Positions 35,558 to 47,159 are shown, numbered from the stretch's first letter. The stretch is 64,000 nucleotides of DNA from Epiperipatus broadwayi (GCA_028023455.1 JAQFVV010000230.1:744001-808000); one strand, 5' to 3'. The notes: generated from the letters alone by a model not told the origin. Made by a program: numbers and translations.

Positions 35558-36028
35558 TTGATACTAAAAAGAAATATGCCTATGTGTTTGAAAAGGAAGG
35601 TTTTTAATAAATGTGTTTTACCATTTCTTACTTATGAATCTGAGACTTAGACACTTAATAGAAGAGCAATAGAGAGACTTCACACTATTGAAAGAAGTAT
35701 GGAGAGATACATGTTGGAAGTAACAAGAAGAGATCGAAAATGCAATATATGGGTAAGAGAACAACAGGTGTTACGGGCCTCATTGAAAAATTAAAAGACT
35801 GAAGTGGAGTTGGGCTAGATATATTGCTAAAAGAGATGATAATAGATGGTCAGTATTCCAAGAGATTATAAAAGACCCAGAAAGAGACCAAATGTGAGAT
35901 GGATGGATGAAATAAGAAAGGATACAGGGGTGATGTGAAGAGAAGCTAAAGATCGAAGGTGGATTGAACTTGGAGAGACCTTCATCTTGCAGTGGATTGA
36001 TAATGGTTGATGATGATGATTTCTATAG
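35558..36028 (+). pseudogene. RTE LINE C-terminal fragment
   Basis: Close to the 29.25 kb fragment: ATGCCTATGTGTTTGAAAAG, GAGAGATACATGTTGGAAG, AAAGACCCAGAAAGAGACC and CTTCATCTTGCAGTGGATTG, ending in a TGATGATGATG microsatellite at about 36010-36020. Several stops and a deletion after GATGATAATAGATGG break the frame. Both copies appear truncated near the same 5' point (ATACTAAAA...AAATATGCC). Confidence 0.8.
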
Positions 36029-36029
36029 T

Positions 36030-37770
36030 GTAATTTTTACTATACCACTCTCAACCAAGGTAGGGATTGGTTTCTGATCTGCTTTTAATATTTTCTGGAT
36101 AGGTGTAATCATAAACATATGGCCAAAGACGTGAAAAAGATGTATTACAGTCCATTTTATTTTCTTAGTTTTTATCAATTGGAACAATAGCGAGAATCCT
36201 CGCAATTTCATGAATGTATTCTTGAAAATGTCTAACAGTTTTGAGGCTTTTATATATTTTAAAATAAATGAATATGGTTATTACATCTCCACTAAAAGGA
36301 AAAAAATAATAGAAAAAAAAAAAAGAGAAACTGTTAAATGAATATGATTTTTAGGAATGGATATCAATTTGACAATAATTAAGACAATAAACAAAATTAT
36401 TGTTAATGAACTGATGTTATATATAACTTTTGAAAGTCACATAGTCACTTTATTGCCACCTGAAAAAATGTAACCCAATTCTTTTCTTACATTCAAGGTT
36501 GATTCTTATGTTTCCTTTATGAAGTTAAGGAGCACATAATCTAAAATGAACGACATCATTACCATTATATAATCTTCGTAGTTACGCACACCTACACACA
36601 ACCATATGTTATATTACATTAACTACTTAATTAAATAAATTCCAGAAGTGAGTGTTCTAATGAAATAATTTAACACTTAATACTATAAACGTTTAATTGG
36701 TTTTCTTATTTTAAACAGGTAATTTTTAGGTCTCTTTGGGAATAAAACACAATTTATGATAATGCAAATATTAAAACTGCTTCTTTAATCTAATCGTTGA
36801 AGGATTAACTGTCTGATGAAAATTTTAACTCTCTGCGTTTCATTTAGTTTAATCTGTTTGTGAATGAACTCTGCTCAACGGGCCATACCATTTCATTCTT
36901 AGAGTTGTAAATAGCAAAGCGATGCTTTGCGGTTGTCGAATCCATTGTAACTTAGTCACGTGGTAAAAAGATGTCTAGACAGGGTTTGCTGTGGTGTTGA
37001 TTTAAGTCTGGAAATCCTTTTAGATATTTGATAAAAAATATATGTATATAATTTTTAGATATGTAAATTATTGTAATTTAGATTATAGCAAATTAAGGAA
37101 CGGCTGAACATTAGAATTAACTTGTATTGTATTTTATTTTGTATTAACATTGTTTTAATTAAGATTTGACCGAAAGAATTAAAATTTCTTCTCATTAAAA
37201 TTTTATTACTAACAAATATACACGTGGGAATATTAATGACGTCTGTGCGCGTGTTTGTATGTATATATTGCACATAATAAATTTTTTAGATTTTTGAATT
37301 ATCTTCCTAGTCACACCTTCCCACCCACTTACCTTTGGAGTTTGATTATATATTTAAGTTGTCAAACTTTTTTCAAGTGTTTTTTTTTTTTTTTGTGTGT
37401 ATATACAAATACTTATATTCATTTTTTTTTTTTTTTTTGCTTAAAGAATTTCAATTAATAAACTGATATTCAGAAATGATAAAGTACAGAAGAAATGTAT
37501 AAGGATTATTTATCTCAAATTTCTATTATATTTTTATTTACCACAGTCTTATTTATTAAAGAATTTACATGTAAGGGCTTTTGTATATACTTATATGCTG
37601 AAATACTGGATTAGTGGTTTCTGTTATTAATATATATATGGTTGAGCTTTAATTAACTAGATTAGCAAGCAAATGGTGCCATCTTATCAATTATTTAATC
37701 AGTGAATAGTATGTTGATTTAATGCTGTTAACTTACAAAATGATAACCGTAAATTAGAATTTGAACAATT
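36030..37770. other. Unassigned AT-rich DNA
   Basis: Two T runs at 37380-37394 and 37424-37438, otherwise featureless. Confidence 0.4.
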
Positions 37771-37776
37771 ATAAAT

Positions 37777-37898
37777 ATCTTGAAAACATGTTGGTGGCCG
37801 AGTGGTTAGCACAGCAGCCTTACAAGCAGTTGTCTAGGGGTTCTTTTCCCGGCAGACGCTTTGACACATAAGAAGAAAAAAAAAATCTTGAAAACATG
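37777..37898 (+). mobile_element. tRNA-derived SINE, family S1, with perfect TSD
   Basis: Element 37791-37884: TTGGTGGCCGAGTGGTTAGC start (A-box), a degraded B-box (GGGTTCTTTTCCC), TTTGACACATAAG and an A tail. It is flanked by identical 14-bp repeats ATCTTGAAAACATG (37777-37790, 37885-37898). Confidence 0.9.
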
Positions 37899-37989
37899 AT
37901 GGAAGTCATTTAAACTTGAATGGATTACTTTTGGTAGGAATAATTTAATATTAAAAGGATATGTGCATATATGTTTTTAGATTTCACAG

Positions 37990-38062
37990 TTGCATATCAT
38001 CATCATTTTCAACAATTATAGATTCACTACAGGATGAAGATCTCTCCACATTCAATCCAGTT
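37990..38062 (-). pseudogene. Inverted RTE 3' terminus
   Basis: CATCATCATTTTCAACAATT and CTACAGGATGAAGATCTCTC are the reverse complement of the RTE end (GAGATCTTCATCCTGTAG...GATGATGATG). It lies head-on to the plus-strand RTE fragment that starts about 25 bp downstream. Confidence 0.6.
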
Positions 38063-38084
38063 TCTTTGATCAGTAGTCTCCTCG

Positions 38085-38515
38085 GAGGTTTTAATAAATG
38101 TGTTTACCAGTTTTTAGTTATGGATTTGAAACTTGAATACTTAACAGAAGACTAATGCAGAAACTTCAGATCATTTAACAAAGAATGGAAATATGTATTT
38201 TAGAATAAAATGAAATTGAAAATAAAATTCATGGGCAAGGGAGCAAAGAAGTATCAGTGACATTGAAGAATTAAAAGTTGAAATAGAACTGGGCTGGACA
38301 TATTTCTAGCTGAGATAATGTTTAGACAGTTGATAGTTTAAATCAGAGCCCTAAGAGATTGTGAAAAAACTAGAAAGAGACCACATGAGTTGAGTGGATG
38401 AAATAAGGAAGTTTACTGCAAAGTTGTGGAAAAGGAGAGGCTAGAGATCAGAGAAAGCAGATTCAACTTGGAGAGACTGGATTAATAATGGATAAATATG
38501 ATGATCATGATGTTC
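38085..38515 (+). pseudogene. RTE LINE C-terminal fragment, divergent
   Basis: GGTTTTAATAAATGTGTTTA, GAAACTTCAGATCATT, GAACTGGGCTGGACATATTT, AGAGATTGTGAAAAAACTAG and CAACTTGGAGAGACTGG keep RTE C-terminal order. It is more decayed than the 29.2 and 35.6 kb copies. Confidence 0.65.
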
Positions 38516-39650
38516 TGGATGTGTCTCATGGTAAATGTCCATGACCTATTGTTCAAATTGATATAGTTCTCGAATTTTCTTTTTTGTTAGAAGGATTTCC
38601 CAAATCAGTTTGGGATTTTAGAACATAGTTTTTCAATGGATATTCTGTTAGTCTTAGTTGGATAAGGATAGACAAGATAATCTAGTACGGTTAAATTAAT
38701 GTTAATGTATTTATCTTAAAACAAAAATTTAATTGTTTTATAAAGGAATCTTTGCTACTAATAAAGATGTGTTAAATCTGTGAGTGTTGAGCCCTTGTTT
38801 TATCAAACCAAAGAAGTTTTAATTTCAAGCTTCATCTCCATTGGTAATTTTCACCCAATTTGTAACTGAAATTTGTTGAACTATCTAATGTTCAATTTAT
38901 TTTGTATATAAATAATTTATCTCCTTGGGAATTCATGAGAATTTTGAGTGCCAGAAATAACAAACTATCCTTAAAAGCCCTCCATTTTTCTAAATTACAA
39001 GTAATTCAAGGTAGAGTACAATTTGAGAGAATTTGTTTTGTGCTATTATGATTGGAAAACTTAGTGGGCGTGCTTCTAAAAGCATTTTTTAATTTTATAA
39101 ATTTATTTATCTTCTATAATCAAAAAGGGTTCTTTTAAGAAGTTTATGAAGTTTACTATGAATATCTTTGCCATATATTAGAACATTATTATTGTTGTAA
39201 GATAACTTTTAGTATCTTTCAAAACCAAGCATTAAGTTTGGCGCCTTTTTTTCATTCTAAAACCATAAACTATAGTTTGATTGCTAATCAAAAATGTTTG
39301 GCTGCAGTTAAATTTGAAATGAGATTACTAACATAAATATAGTTGACTCGATGTCAGAATGTGAATTTTTTATGACAAGTTTGTAAATTGTTACAATGCA
39401 AAGCAATGTTTTCTAATAGAAGAACTATGACTTAGAAATGGGAGATCTTATGCATTGACAAACAATATCCATTATTTATTTAATGTTTTCACGTTTTTTT
39501 TATTGTCTCCTAAATCATTTAAAAATTCTTGAGCCTCTGGTGGATCATTTTGAATAAGTAAGAAATCATATCCATCACTGGTATCTCTCAGAGAATTTGA
39601 ATATTACTATAATGGTCAAATATCCAATACAGTTTATCCATTGGCTGTCA
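38516..39650. other. Unassigned AT-rich DNA
   Basis: A short S2-like piece (GGAATTCATGAGAATTTTGA near 38929) is possible. Nothing else was recognised. Confidence 0.35.
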
Positions 39651-40083
39651 CATATACATAAATAATCAAAACAAGATTGAAATGAACCACTATTAATAAC
39701 TATATTATAATTATCAAACCAGCTTTTATCTCCACTGAGACCCTCTCAAGATATACTATATAATTCAAATGGGATGCAATGCACCGTGGCTTCTTTCTTG
39801 GAATCAGGAATCTTTCAGCCACTATGCCAGATACCTGTTAACCAAACAACCAATTTACTATATCTACACCATCTACTGGACATTATTTACATATACTTAA
39901 ATTATATATTTTACATCTTACATATACATACAATTTACAACATTCATTTAATACACTGTACAGGCTTACGCACCCCTGCACATATAATGTAATATATAAA
40001 GGATTCGAACTCAGACTTTTACACGACCTTCAATTCTCCATGCCATCTCATATTGCTGACCCACCTGATCACACATGCTGGAA

Positions 40084-40152
40084 AGATAAATAATCACCAA
40101 TATACATATTTCATGCTAAGCCAGCAATCATCAGTTGGTCCAGATTACTATC
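40084..40152 (-). ncRNA. Hammerhead ribozyme-like motif, family D, core intact
   Basis: On the minus strand: CTGATGA (40134-40128), stem II TGCT/AGCA around a GGCTT loop, GAAA (40112-40109), stem III of T-A and A-T beyond A15.1-U16.1 with a 2-nt loop, and ATA (40103-40101) as the NUH triplet. Stem I: proximal CCAA/TTGG directly abuts the core, then an internal loop, then a distal helix of at least six pairs (GTAATC/GATTAT). The 10.1/11.1 pair is T/T here, but G.U in the sister element. Confidence 0.5.
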
Positions 40153-40378
40153 TCCACACATATATGCAATCAGTGCTCAGCTTTATATTAAGATAGCCAA
40201 TCTTCATCCCTTCAGACCCTTTCAACCTTGGTATGAATGTGGGCTTTGAATGTTCCATCAGATTTTCAATGAAATGGATGGCTGAAGAGTTGTGGGTTGG
40301 AGTAGTTTGAAGCCTGTCCATTAAAGTATGAAGATTGGCTATCTTAATATAAAGCTGAGCACTGATTGTATATATATG

Positions 40379-40450
40379 GAGATAGTAATCTGGACCAACT
40401 GATGATTGCTGTTTAGCTTAAAATATGCATATTGGTGATTATTTATCTTT
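40379..40450 (+). ncRNA. Hammerhead-like motif, family D, damaged
   Basis: CTGATGA (40399-40405) is intact but the GAAA block reads AAAA (about 40420-40423). Stem I CCAA/TTGG and its distal helix remain. Confidence 0.45.
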
Positions 40451-40699
40451 TCAACATGTGTGTGATCATGTGGGTCAACAGTATGAGATGGCATGGAGAG
40501 TTGAGGGTTGTGTGAAAGTCAGTTTGGATCCCTTATATAATATTAATTTAAATAAATTAAAACTAAACAAATTTTATACCTATAATTAAAAAAAAAAAAA
40601 TTATAAATTTTTTCAAAAATAATAATAATTAAATGTTATTTACATATTTACAATCATTTCCTACATTTTCAATTATTTAATGAAGCCCATTTATCCCTT

Positions 40700-41060
40700 A
40701 ATAATAATAAGTCTTTAGATAAATGGTTGATCAGTGGAAAAGAGTTAAATGATGTTAGTAGTATGGTGGAGATAGTTTATAAAATTAGCTGTGGAAAATG
40801 CAATAAAATATATATAGGACAGACAGGAAGAATGGAACTGAAAGTGGTAAGGAACATGATCAAGCCATTAATAGAAAAGGTATGAGGTCAGGACCATATT
40901 TGCATTGTTTGGATACAGGGCATAAAATGAAATATGAAGAAAATATATTATAAAGTGTGTGAAGAATTACCATAAGAGAATATAATATGAAATAGTGTAT
41001 ATTCAAGAAAACTTGAAGAAATGTGTGAATATAGTAAAAGGCCCAGCAAAATTAGGAGGA
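40700..41060 (+). pseudogene. PLE GIY-YIG endonuclease domain, type 1
   Basis: Translation from about 40770 gives VEIVYKISCGKCNKIYIGQT then GR, a textbook GIY-YIG start for Penelope-like elements including the CX2C pair. After a one-base frameshift near 40845 the domain continues as SGKEHDQAINRKGMRSGPYL then HCLDTGHKMKYEENI, matching the second half. Further residues to about 41060 are broken by stops. No reverse transcriptase precedes it within this locus. In intact elements the nuclease cuts target DNA for reverse transcription. Confidence 0.85.
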
Positions 41061-41348
41061 AAATGGGCTTGGGTTAAATAGTTGGAAAATGTAGGAAATG
41101 AATGTAAATATGTAAATAACATTTTTAAAAGATATAAAATATGTATTTAATTATTCTTAAAAAAATTTATAAAATTTTTTTCTTGAATTATAGGTATAAA
41201 AAATTATTTATTTTTATTTATTTAAATGAATATTATAAATTGTATATGTAAGATGTAAAATATGTTATGTGTATATTTAAAAACAATGCAATTTAATGCT
41301 AATAGTGTCTAGTAGATGGAGTAGATATTGTTAATTGATTATTTGGTG

Positions 41349-41870
41349 TAATTTAATTTATGATAATAGCAAGGAAAATAGTTTATTGTTTATGGCTCGA
41401 ACGGGATCTTTAGCAACAAGAGAATATACATGTAAATGGAAAAATACGGGTGATTTAGTCAGCAAATTGTGTAAGGAAGGCATAGAAAATATTAGGCATC
41501 TGTTATTTGAATGTAAATGCCTGAAATCAGAAAAGGTACAAATAATGAAGTTATGGAAGAATAAATATGAACAAGTGATTATACAGCAAGTGGGTTATTG
41601 ATTTTTATGCTGGGTTTGTGAAAAGATAAGGGGGATTTAGATATAAAGGCCATAGAGTTGACAAAGATTATGTTGTGGAAATGGGATGGTGCAGATTATG
41701 GGAAAACTTAGGATGGGGAATAGAAAGCGGAGTTAAAATGGCTAACAGGTTTCTCTGGGCATAGTGGCTCAGAAAATCCTGACCATATAACGAGAAGTTA
41801 AAGTGCATCACATTTGAATTGTATAATATCTTGAGAAGGTCTCAATGGAGATGAAAGCTGGTTCTATAAG
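41349..41870 (+). pseudogene. LINE family B C-terminal fragment
   Basis: An open stretch of 88 codons (41335-41601) includes LIYDNSKENSLLFMARTGSL, TREYTCKWKNTGDLVSKLC and EGIENIRHLLFECKCLK. The latter is the Cys/His motif (CX2C...H...C) common near LINE C-termini; the first Cys is Ser here. Sequence continues non-coding to about 41870, all matching the copy at 57.73-58.20 kb. Clade not assigned. Confidence 0.7.
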
Positions 41871-41939
41871 TATTATAATATAGCTATTAATAGTTGTTTA
41901 TTTCAATCTTGTTTTGATTGATTATTTATTTAAATGTTA

Positions 41940-43540
41940 TACACCTTCATCCCTTATAGTGCTCTGCATGGTTAGAATGGCACAAAGCTGTGATTCGCAG
42001 CTTAGCTGTCATTACTAGAGCTCAAATTTCAAATAGGAGCTACTAAGCTACAAACCATTTGTTTATATATCTTGCAGAACAGTACATTTTTGTTACAGAC
42101 TGTGGCCATGTATCATAATTATAAAATGTACATTATTTTGCTCATCCCTGTATATTATGAGAAAGTCTTTAATAAAGACTGTGACCATTAAAAAAATTAG
42201 TTGTATATGGCATTTATTATATTAAGAAGGTACGTTATATTGAAATAAATGTAGTTTATCGCCAATCAAGCAATATAATAACAAATGAGAAAACAGCATC
42301 CAGATATCACATAAATGGAATATTTAAGTGGTTTAATTTACATAGAGTGTATTTACATAACATGCATAATTAGATTGAAATATAAATACAGCAGCAACAA
42401 CAGCTAGCATGGGAGCTATAATAATGATACTCATCACCAAAACTGCACTCAGCTTTATGATATAAAGATAAGATAGAAACCTTCATTACGCATGCATATG
42501 CACATATGTATGCTAAAAAATTACATACAAATGAAGGGAAAAATTGTATTAAAATGCATAAAAAATTTATGGAATATTGTTATATTTTGAATTTATACAT
42601 AGAATCATGAATATGCCTTTGAATGGCATGAAAAACCAAGTAGACATTAGGTCATTCTGGTAAATGCTCTTCATGCTTATCAGATGGTAACAAAATCTAT
42701 CAATAATGTTCTAGGGATGTAATGCATTTTAGGATAGTGACAGAGTGAGAGACTCAAAGGAAGTAAATGTTTAGGATCCATTCATAGTTGAGTAGTGCAA
42801 ATTCAGATTAATAAATGGAACTCTTCAATGCACAATCGACCACAGGAGTGTGCAAATATCCCTAGACATCCTGAGTAATTTGCCACATGATCATTTAATT
42901 ATCAGTATTATGGCAGCCCTGATGACCATTAGTTCTGAAGATCATATTTATAGTGCCTTGATGTCATACTCTTTATTTAGTTTACAATGAGAGTACCTGT
43001 TTGCCTAGATATAGATTCTTCTCATGTCGTTAATGTTTTTTAGAAATTTTGCTGCTGCCGCAAATCAAATTTTGTCGACAAATGAGAATTTTTTTTTTTT
43101 GTAAGCAAGTAAAAGGAAAGCTTTTAAACAAACTAATCCAATAACTTATATTTATAATCTGAGTTTTAACAAAAAAAGATGGAAATTCATTTGATAATGT
43201 AAAAGGTAAAAAATAACTAGGAAACTTTAGAAATAAGATAATGATTCAGAATTATTTGTTTTTAAATTATGCTTTCATTTTCTAAGTATTATATGATTTG
43301 CAGTTATTCCGTTTTTTCTGGAACAAAGAATATAAAGCAATAGATAAAAGAAAATTTAAAAATTTGTAATTTTTTTTGTCTTACAGAGTGGGTAATCTGT
43401 TCTAATGCAATAATCAGATGATAATCTATTTAAATCTCTTGAAGACTTGAATTTCAGGTCCTCATTGATAAAGGGCTGGAAAGTAATCTGGAAACTGTTT
43501 GGTAATCACTGATTATTCAAGCTCACTATAGATAGAAATG
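41940..43540. other. Unassigned AT-rich DNA
   Basis: Nothing recognised beyond T runs near 43088. Confidence 0.4.
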
Positions 43541-43546
43541 AAATAG

Positions 43547-43656
43547 TTTTTTTTTTCTCATGTGTCGTAGCATCAGCCGGGAAGCGAACCCGCTAACCCG
43601 GGACAAACTGCTTGTAAAGCAGCTGTCACTGACCTCTCGACCCCCAATGCTTGACA
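43547..43656 (-). mobile_element. tRNA-derived SINE, family S1
   Basis: Minus-strand copy: GTCAAGCATTGGGGGTCG start, the B-box region GGTTCGCTTCCCGGC, TGACACATGAG-like end and A tail (T run 43547-43556). About 90 percent like the 10.66 kb copy by eye. No clear target-site duplication. Confidence 0.82.
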
Positions 43657-43659
43657 GTT

Positions 43660-44345
43660 ATTTTATTTTGTTGTAAGAATTTCATGAAAATGGAATGATT
43701 TTTTTTTGGAAGGTACTCGCTCATTAGACTCAATTAGTCTTAATCATTGGTCATGCGTAGATGGAAATACCTTTGGGGAAAAGCTACATCCTGTTACAAT
43801 AATGTAAATAATGTATTAATTTTCTAGAATTTAGACTATATTTAGAAATTCATCCAATGAATTGAGAAATCTTAGAATATTTACCCTCCTAAAAATAGCT
43901 AGATATCTGATTACTGAACAATAATGAATAATTTTGGTTAGATTGATTATGGACATATTTTATTAAATCTGTAATCCAGCTCAATGTCCATTGCTGGAAT
44001 AATTAGCTAAATCTATATATGCCATGAATTTAAATGGCTGAACTGTGGGATCTTATTGCACATTATTCTGATTTGATTATATTCCTTTAAAGATGTGGTT
44101 GATCTTTGTATGTGCCTTTAATGAGTATGACTTTTAACACCAGCATTTTAATACGCCAACTGAAACATTGAATCTTGGGGAAGGTTTTGTAAAGCCTGTC
44201 AATGACATCAATCTATCCTTAAGAAAAGATCTTTCCCAGCATAAGAATATACCATTATTATATTATCATGGCATCTTTGTCATGTTGGTCAATGTTATAT
44301 AAAACCATTTGTAACATGTTGATTATATATTCTTTATCCTAAGTT
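43660..44345. other. Unassigned AT-rich DNA
   Basis: Nothing recognised. Confidence 0.4.
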
Positions 44346-44354
44346 CGATATGTT

Positions 44355-44485
44355 ACTCTGTGCTTGGAAAAATGGTAGAGTAGCAGACCTTGGAGTTCGA
44401 GGTCTACAAATTATGTCCCAGCCCTGTCACTTCCAATGCTGAAATTGATGAATTCTTGAACAGTAAATCTTTCGATAAAATAAAG
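44355..44485 (+). repeat. tRNA-derived SINE, family S2, best copy
   Basis: ATGGTAGAGTAGCAGACC is A-box-like. AATTATGTCCCAGCCCTGTC follows in the place expected for the B-box and the 3' end of the tRNA part. The body is ACTTCCAATGCTGAAATTGA with TGAATTCTTGAACAGTAAAT. Head and body order match the other S2 copies. Confidence 0.5.
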
Positions 44486-44833
44486 TATTGAGATAGATTA
44501 TAGATATAAAATTATAGGTAGATTAATGATCCAACATATATTGTAAATTGATTAAATCGTTATGTTATATATCAGTCATTCAGGAAATTAATTGTGATTG
44601 TTTATTAGAGACAACTACTGAAAAGGATTTTATCATGTAATGAGATTAAAACATTCTTGTAAAAATTTGGAATTAGAATTCTAGTAGGGTTTGAATACAA
44701 GTGTAATGTATATATATTTAAGCTTTAGATATAATTAGAGGTGATTTGAACCCAGATTTTCAAGCTCCCTTCAGTCATCCACTCCATCTTATATAACGGG
44801 TGCATATGACCACATGTGAAAAAAATAAATGAA

Positions 44834-44891
44834 CTCCAATATACGTATTTCATGCTGAACCAGCACTCATTAGTTGGTCAGGATTATCATC
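44834..44891 (-). ncRNA. Hammerhead-like motif, family D, G5 changed
   Basis: On the minus strand the core reads CTAATGA (44872-44866). Stem II TGCT/AGCA with a GGTTC loop and a G.U closing pair, GAAA and a TA-rich stem III with ATA are kept, as is CCAA/TTGG. Confidence 0.4.
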
Positions 44892-45022
44892 TCCAACACA
44901 CACACCCATGTATATAAAATCAGTGCTGAGTTTATATTAAGATAACAAATCTTCAAACTTTAATGGACCGATTTCAATCCTCTCCACTCGTTAACTGAGC
45001 ACTGATTATATACATGAGTTAG

Positions 45023-45092
45023 AGATGATAATCTGGACCAACTGATAAGTGCTGGTTCGGCATGAAATGTATTATATTGGAGATTATTTATC
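45023..45092 (+). ncRNA. Hammerhead-like motif, family D, G8 changed
   Basis: The core reads CTGATAA (45042-45048). GAAA is at 45064-45067. Stem I (CCAA/TTGG plus GATAATC/GATTATT) is intact. Confidence 0.4.
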
Positions 45093-45434
45093 TTTTTCAC
45101 ATGTATGTGATATGTGTATCGGTTATCGAAGATTGGGGGGGGGGTGATAGAAGGATGCTTGAAAATCTTTGTGCAAATTCCATCTGATTAATTCTAGTGT
45201 GGATAATTAAAAAAATGGAAAAGGGGTTGTAGAAAGATGACAAATGGCATGAGAGGCTCACAATGTTCCAATTCTGTTAATTAAATATTATTAACATTCT
45301 TCAATGTCTAGAGAAGTTTTTCATATCTCTTTCCAGTATTTTATTTCACAATCAGTATGTAATATTGGTAAAATATTTTTTTTGAAATTAAAAAATTATT
45401 AAAAGATTTTTTTTGTTTTTTTAAATAAATTATT

Positions 45435-45545
45435 GCTTAGGATTTCATGAGGTTTGAGCACCAAATGAGAGAGCTGTTGCAGTCCACAGACCTTGAATTC
45501 CAATCTGCCACTATATAGTGCATTAAAGCACACATGGCTTTTAAA
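45435..45545 (-). repeat. SINE family S2 copy
   Basis: GGATTTCATGAGGTTTGAGC, CACAGACCTTGAATTCCAAT and CACTATATAGTGC follow the order of the minus-oriented S2 copies. Confidence 0.4.
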
Positions 45546-46105
45546 TATTAACTATTTCAGAATTAAAGCTTTGATAAATAAATTCTAAAAAGTTGTCGAT
45601 GCCCTGAATTTTTTGAAGATATATTTGACCATTTTAAGAAGTCACAATTTAAAAGTAAAAATAATTTTCAAATATCCTAAATGTACATTAATATATTCTA
45701 AGAAGATGAGATCATTTCTGTTTATTAATAAGCATTTATTTTACTTTATCTAGATCAAATCTTCACCTGCTTCACATTTTCCAATTGAAACTTTCTATAT
45801 ATATGCATTCCTGATGACAGCACATTTTTATAGTCTGCAAACAGTTGAGTAAAAATTAACAATTTTTAAGTTTATATGTAACATTGTGTTTTCCTGAAGG
45901 TTTGTGATGATGATGTTCTAGTTGTATTTTTATACTGGACTAAATTTAAAGAAGCTGCTCACATGATAATGGGAAAACATCCCACAAGCCATCCTAGTGT
46001 GACTGTACTTAATGTATGGAAACCACTAATCAACTTTGCTCTTAGGAAAAAGTGAAAAAATCAGGAGGAACCTCATAGATAAGTATATGAAATTACTACA
46101 GACTG
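45546..46105. other. Unassigned AT-rich DNA
   Basis: Nothing recognised. Confidence 0.4.
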
Positions 46106-46111
46106 TTCTTT

Positions 46112-46270
46112 GTCAGGATGGCTCAGTTGCTTTAAGTATTACCTTAAAATTTAATACTCGAGAATCTAAGGGTCGAGGTTTGAATCCCATGCTAGTACTG
46201 TCACTGGTCAGGCCAGCAACACCTGAAGAAGAGGGGAGAATAATACCTCTTGAAATGTTGTGCATATATT
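46112..46270 (+). repeat. tRNA-derived SINE of another family
   Basis: AGGATGGCTCAGTTGC (A-box) and GGTTTGAATCC (B-box, 46177-46187) lie at tRNA-like spacing, followed by a non-tRNA body (GGTCAGGCCAGCAACACCTG). An open frame covering it (46036-46272) has no protein domain and is incidental. Confidence 0.5.
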
Positions 46271-46689
46271 AACCTATTTGATGTGCTTTTACTAACAGTT
46301 GAATGTATTTCGAATATTTAAATAAAGTTAAATTTTTCTAAAGACATTCGATACACAAATAATGGTATATGATGAATCTCTTTGATTTCTGGATATTTGT
46401 TGATGAATGATAAGACGAAACAAAGTCTTCTGCATATTTAGTGATGTAATCTTATATACATTTTTGTTAGTAATAGTTATCACAAGCAGTTTATTCTCTT
46501 CATAATAAATTTTAGTTTTTGAAATATTACAAAGTAATAAAATCTTTAATCAATTTCATGTTATCTAATAAATAAGAATTTACAGCGCTAGATATTTTTA
46601 TATCAAGTTTTAAGATTAATTTACTGCAACTGTTGTTTATAAAATTGAGGTGCCCTCTAGCTTTACCACATAACTACATTTTAAAGACA

Positions 46690-47030
46690 CTAAACAGCAC
46701 ATGATCATCATTCTTTATAGTTACACAAGGTGTTTACACAGAAGCAAAACTCCATATAGTAGCGTCACTCAGAGCAAGCCAGAGTAATCAATGGATACAA
46801 GAAGGCTTGTGCATAAATTCAATCCCTTAACTAATAAAATAAAAGGTGGCTGCTGGAGGGTTGCATTAGGTTCTAAGATCTAGGTGCAATGCTCTAGAAA
46901 CTAGCCCAGGGATATTGGATGAGTAGGCGCTAGATAGGGATTTTATGCACAAGCCTTTCTGCATCTATTGATCACTCTGGCTTACACTGAGTAGTGATAC
47001 TACAAGGAGAGTTTTGCCTCTGTTCTACTT
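46690..47030. mobile_element. Foldback element family C, hammerhead deleted
   Basis: Inverted ends (about 46693-46815 and 46935-47025; AAGCCAGAGTAATCAATGGA against its complement) and the CTAAGATCTAGGTGCA block identify family C. Between GCTCT and AGAAACTAG (46890-46900) the CTGATGA and stem II are missing, and GTC reads GCC, so the ribozyme motif is lost. Confidence 0.7.
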
Positions 47031-47159
47031 TAAAGGTAAAAGAGGGTATTCCCTTTTGCTTTTAAAATGTATTATCCGTGTGCTAAAGCTAGATGGCTTT
47101 TCAATTTCATGAAGACACTTGCAATGAATTAATCTCAAAACATATATATGGCATTATGT

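Larger units (their letters stand above)
39956..40540. mobile_element. Foldback element family D, hammerhead core in both arms
   Basis: Arms about 39996-40215 and 40318-40536 are reverse complements. A unique centre of about 100 bp separates them. Compared with the undisturbed arm at 41222 kb region, the insertion appears flanked by an imperfect repeat of about 14 bp (CATTCATTTAATA-like on the left, AATATTAATTTAAATA-like on the right). No coding capacity. A second member is at 44.74-45.17 kb. Confidence 0.75.
39655..41935. repeat. Large nested imperfect palindrome
   Basis: Three arm pairs nest around 40.7-41.06 kb. 39655-39845 pairs with 41740-41935, 39850-39955 pairs with 41222-41345, and 40540-40700 pairs with 41055-41245 (for example TATACCTATAATT against AATTATAGGTATA). 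The left arm lacks the counterpart of 41346-41740 and is interrupted by the family D foldback. The loop holds a PLE GIY-YIG fragment. PLE insertions are known to leave inverted partial copies, which may explain the layout. Confidence 0.7.
44735..45175. mobile_element. Foldback element family D, second copy
   Basis: Arms about 44745-44960 and 44995-45170 are reverse complements. They match 39.99-40.54 kb (for example ATCAGTGCTGAG and its complement, and TGCTGGTTC-type stem II). Each arm carries a hammerhead-like core with one changed invariant base. Confidence 0.7.

Noticed and set aside
45123-45150. G-run near 45136 as a G-quadruplex or telomeric site
   Set aside because: A single G run without the repeated spacing needed; homopolymer slippage is the simpler explanation.
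46036-46272. Open frame of 78 codons as a small protein gene
   Set aside because: It overlaps a tRNA-like SINE with clear A and B boxes and has no protein features.
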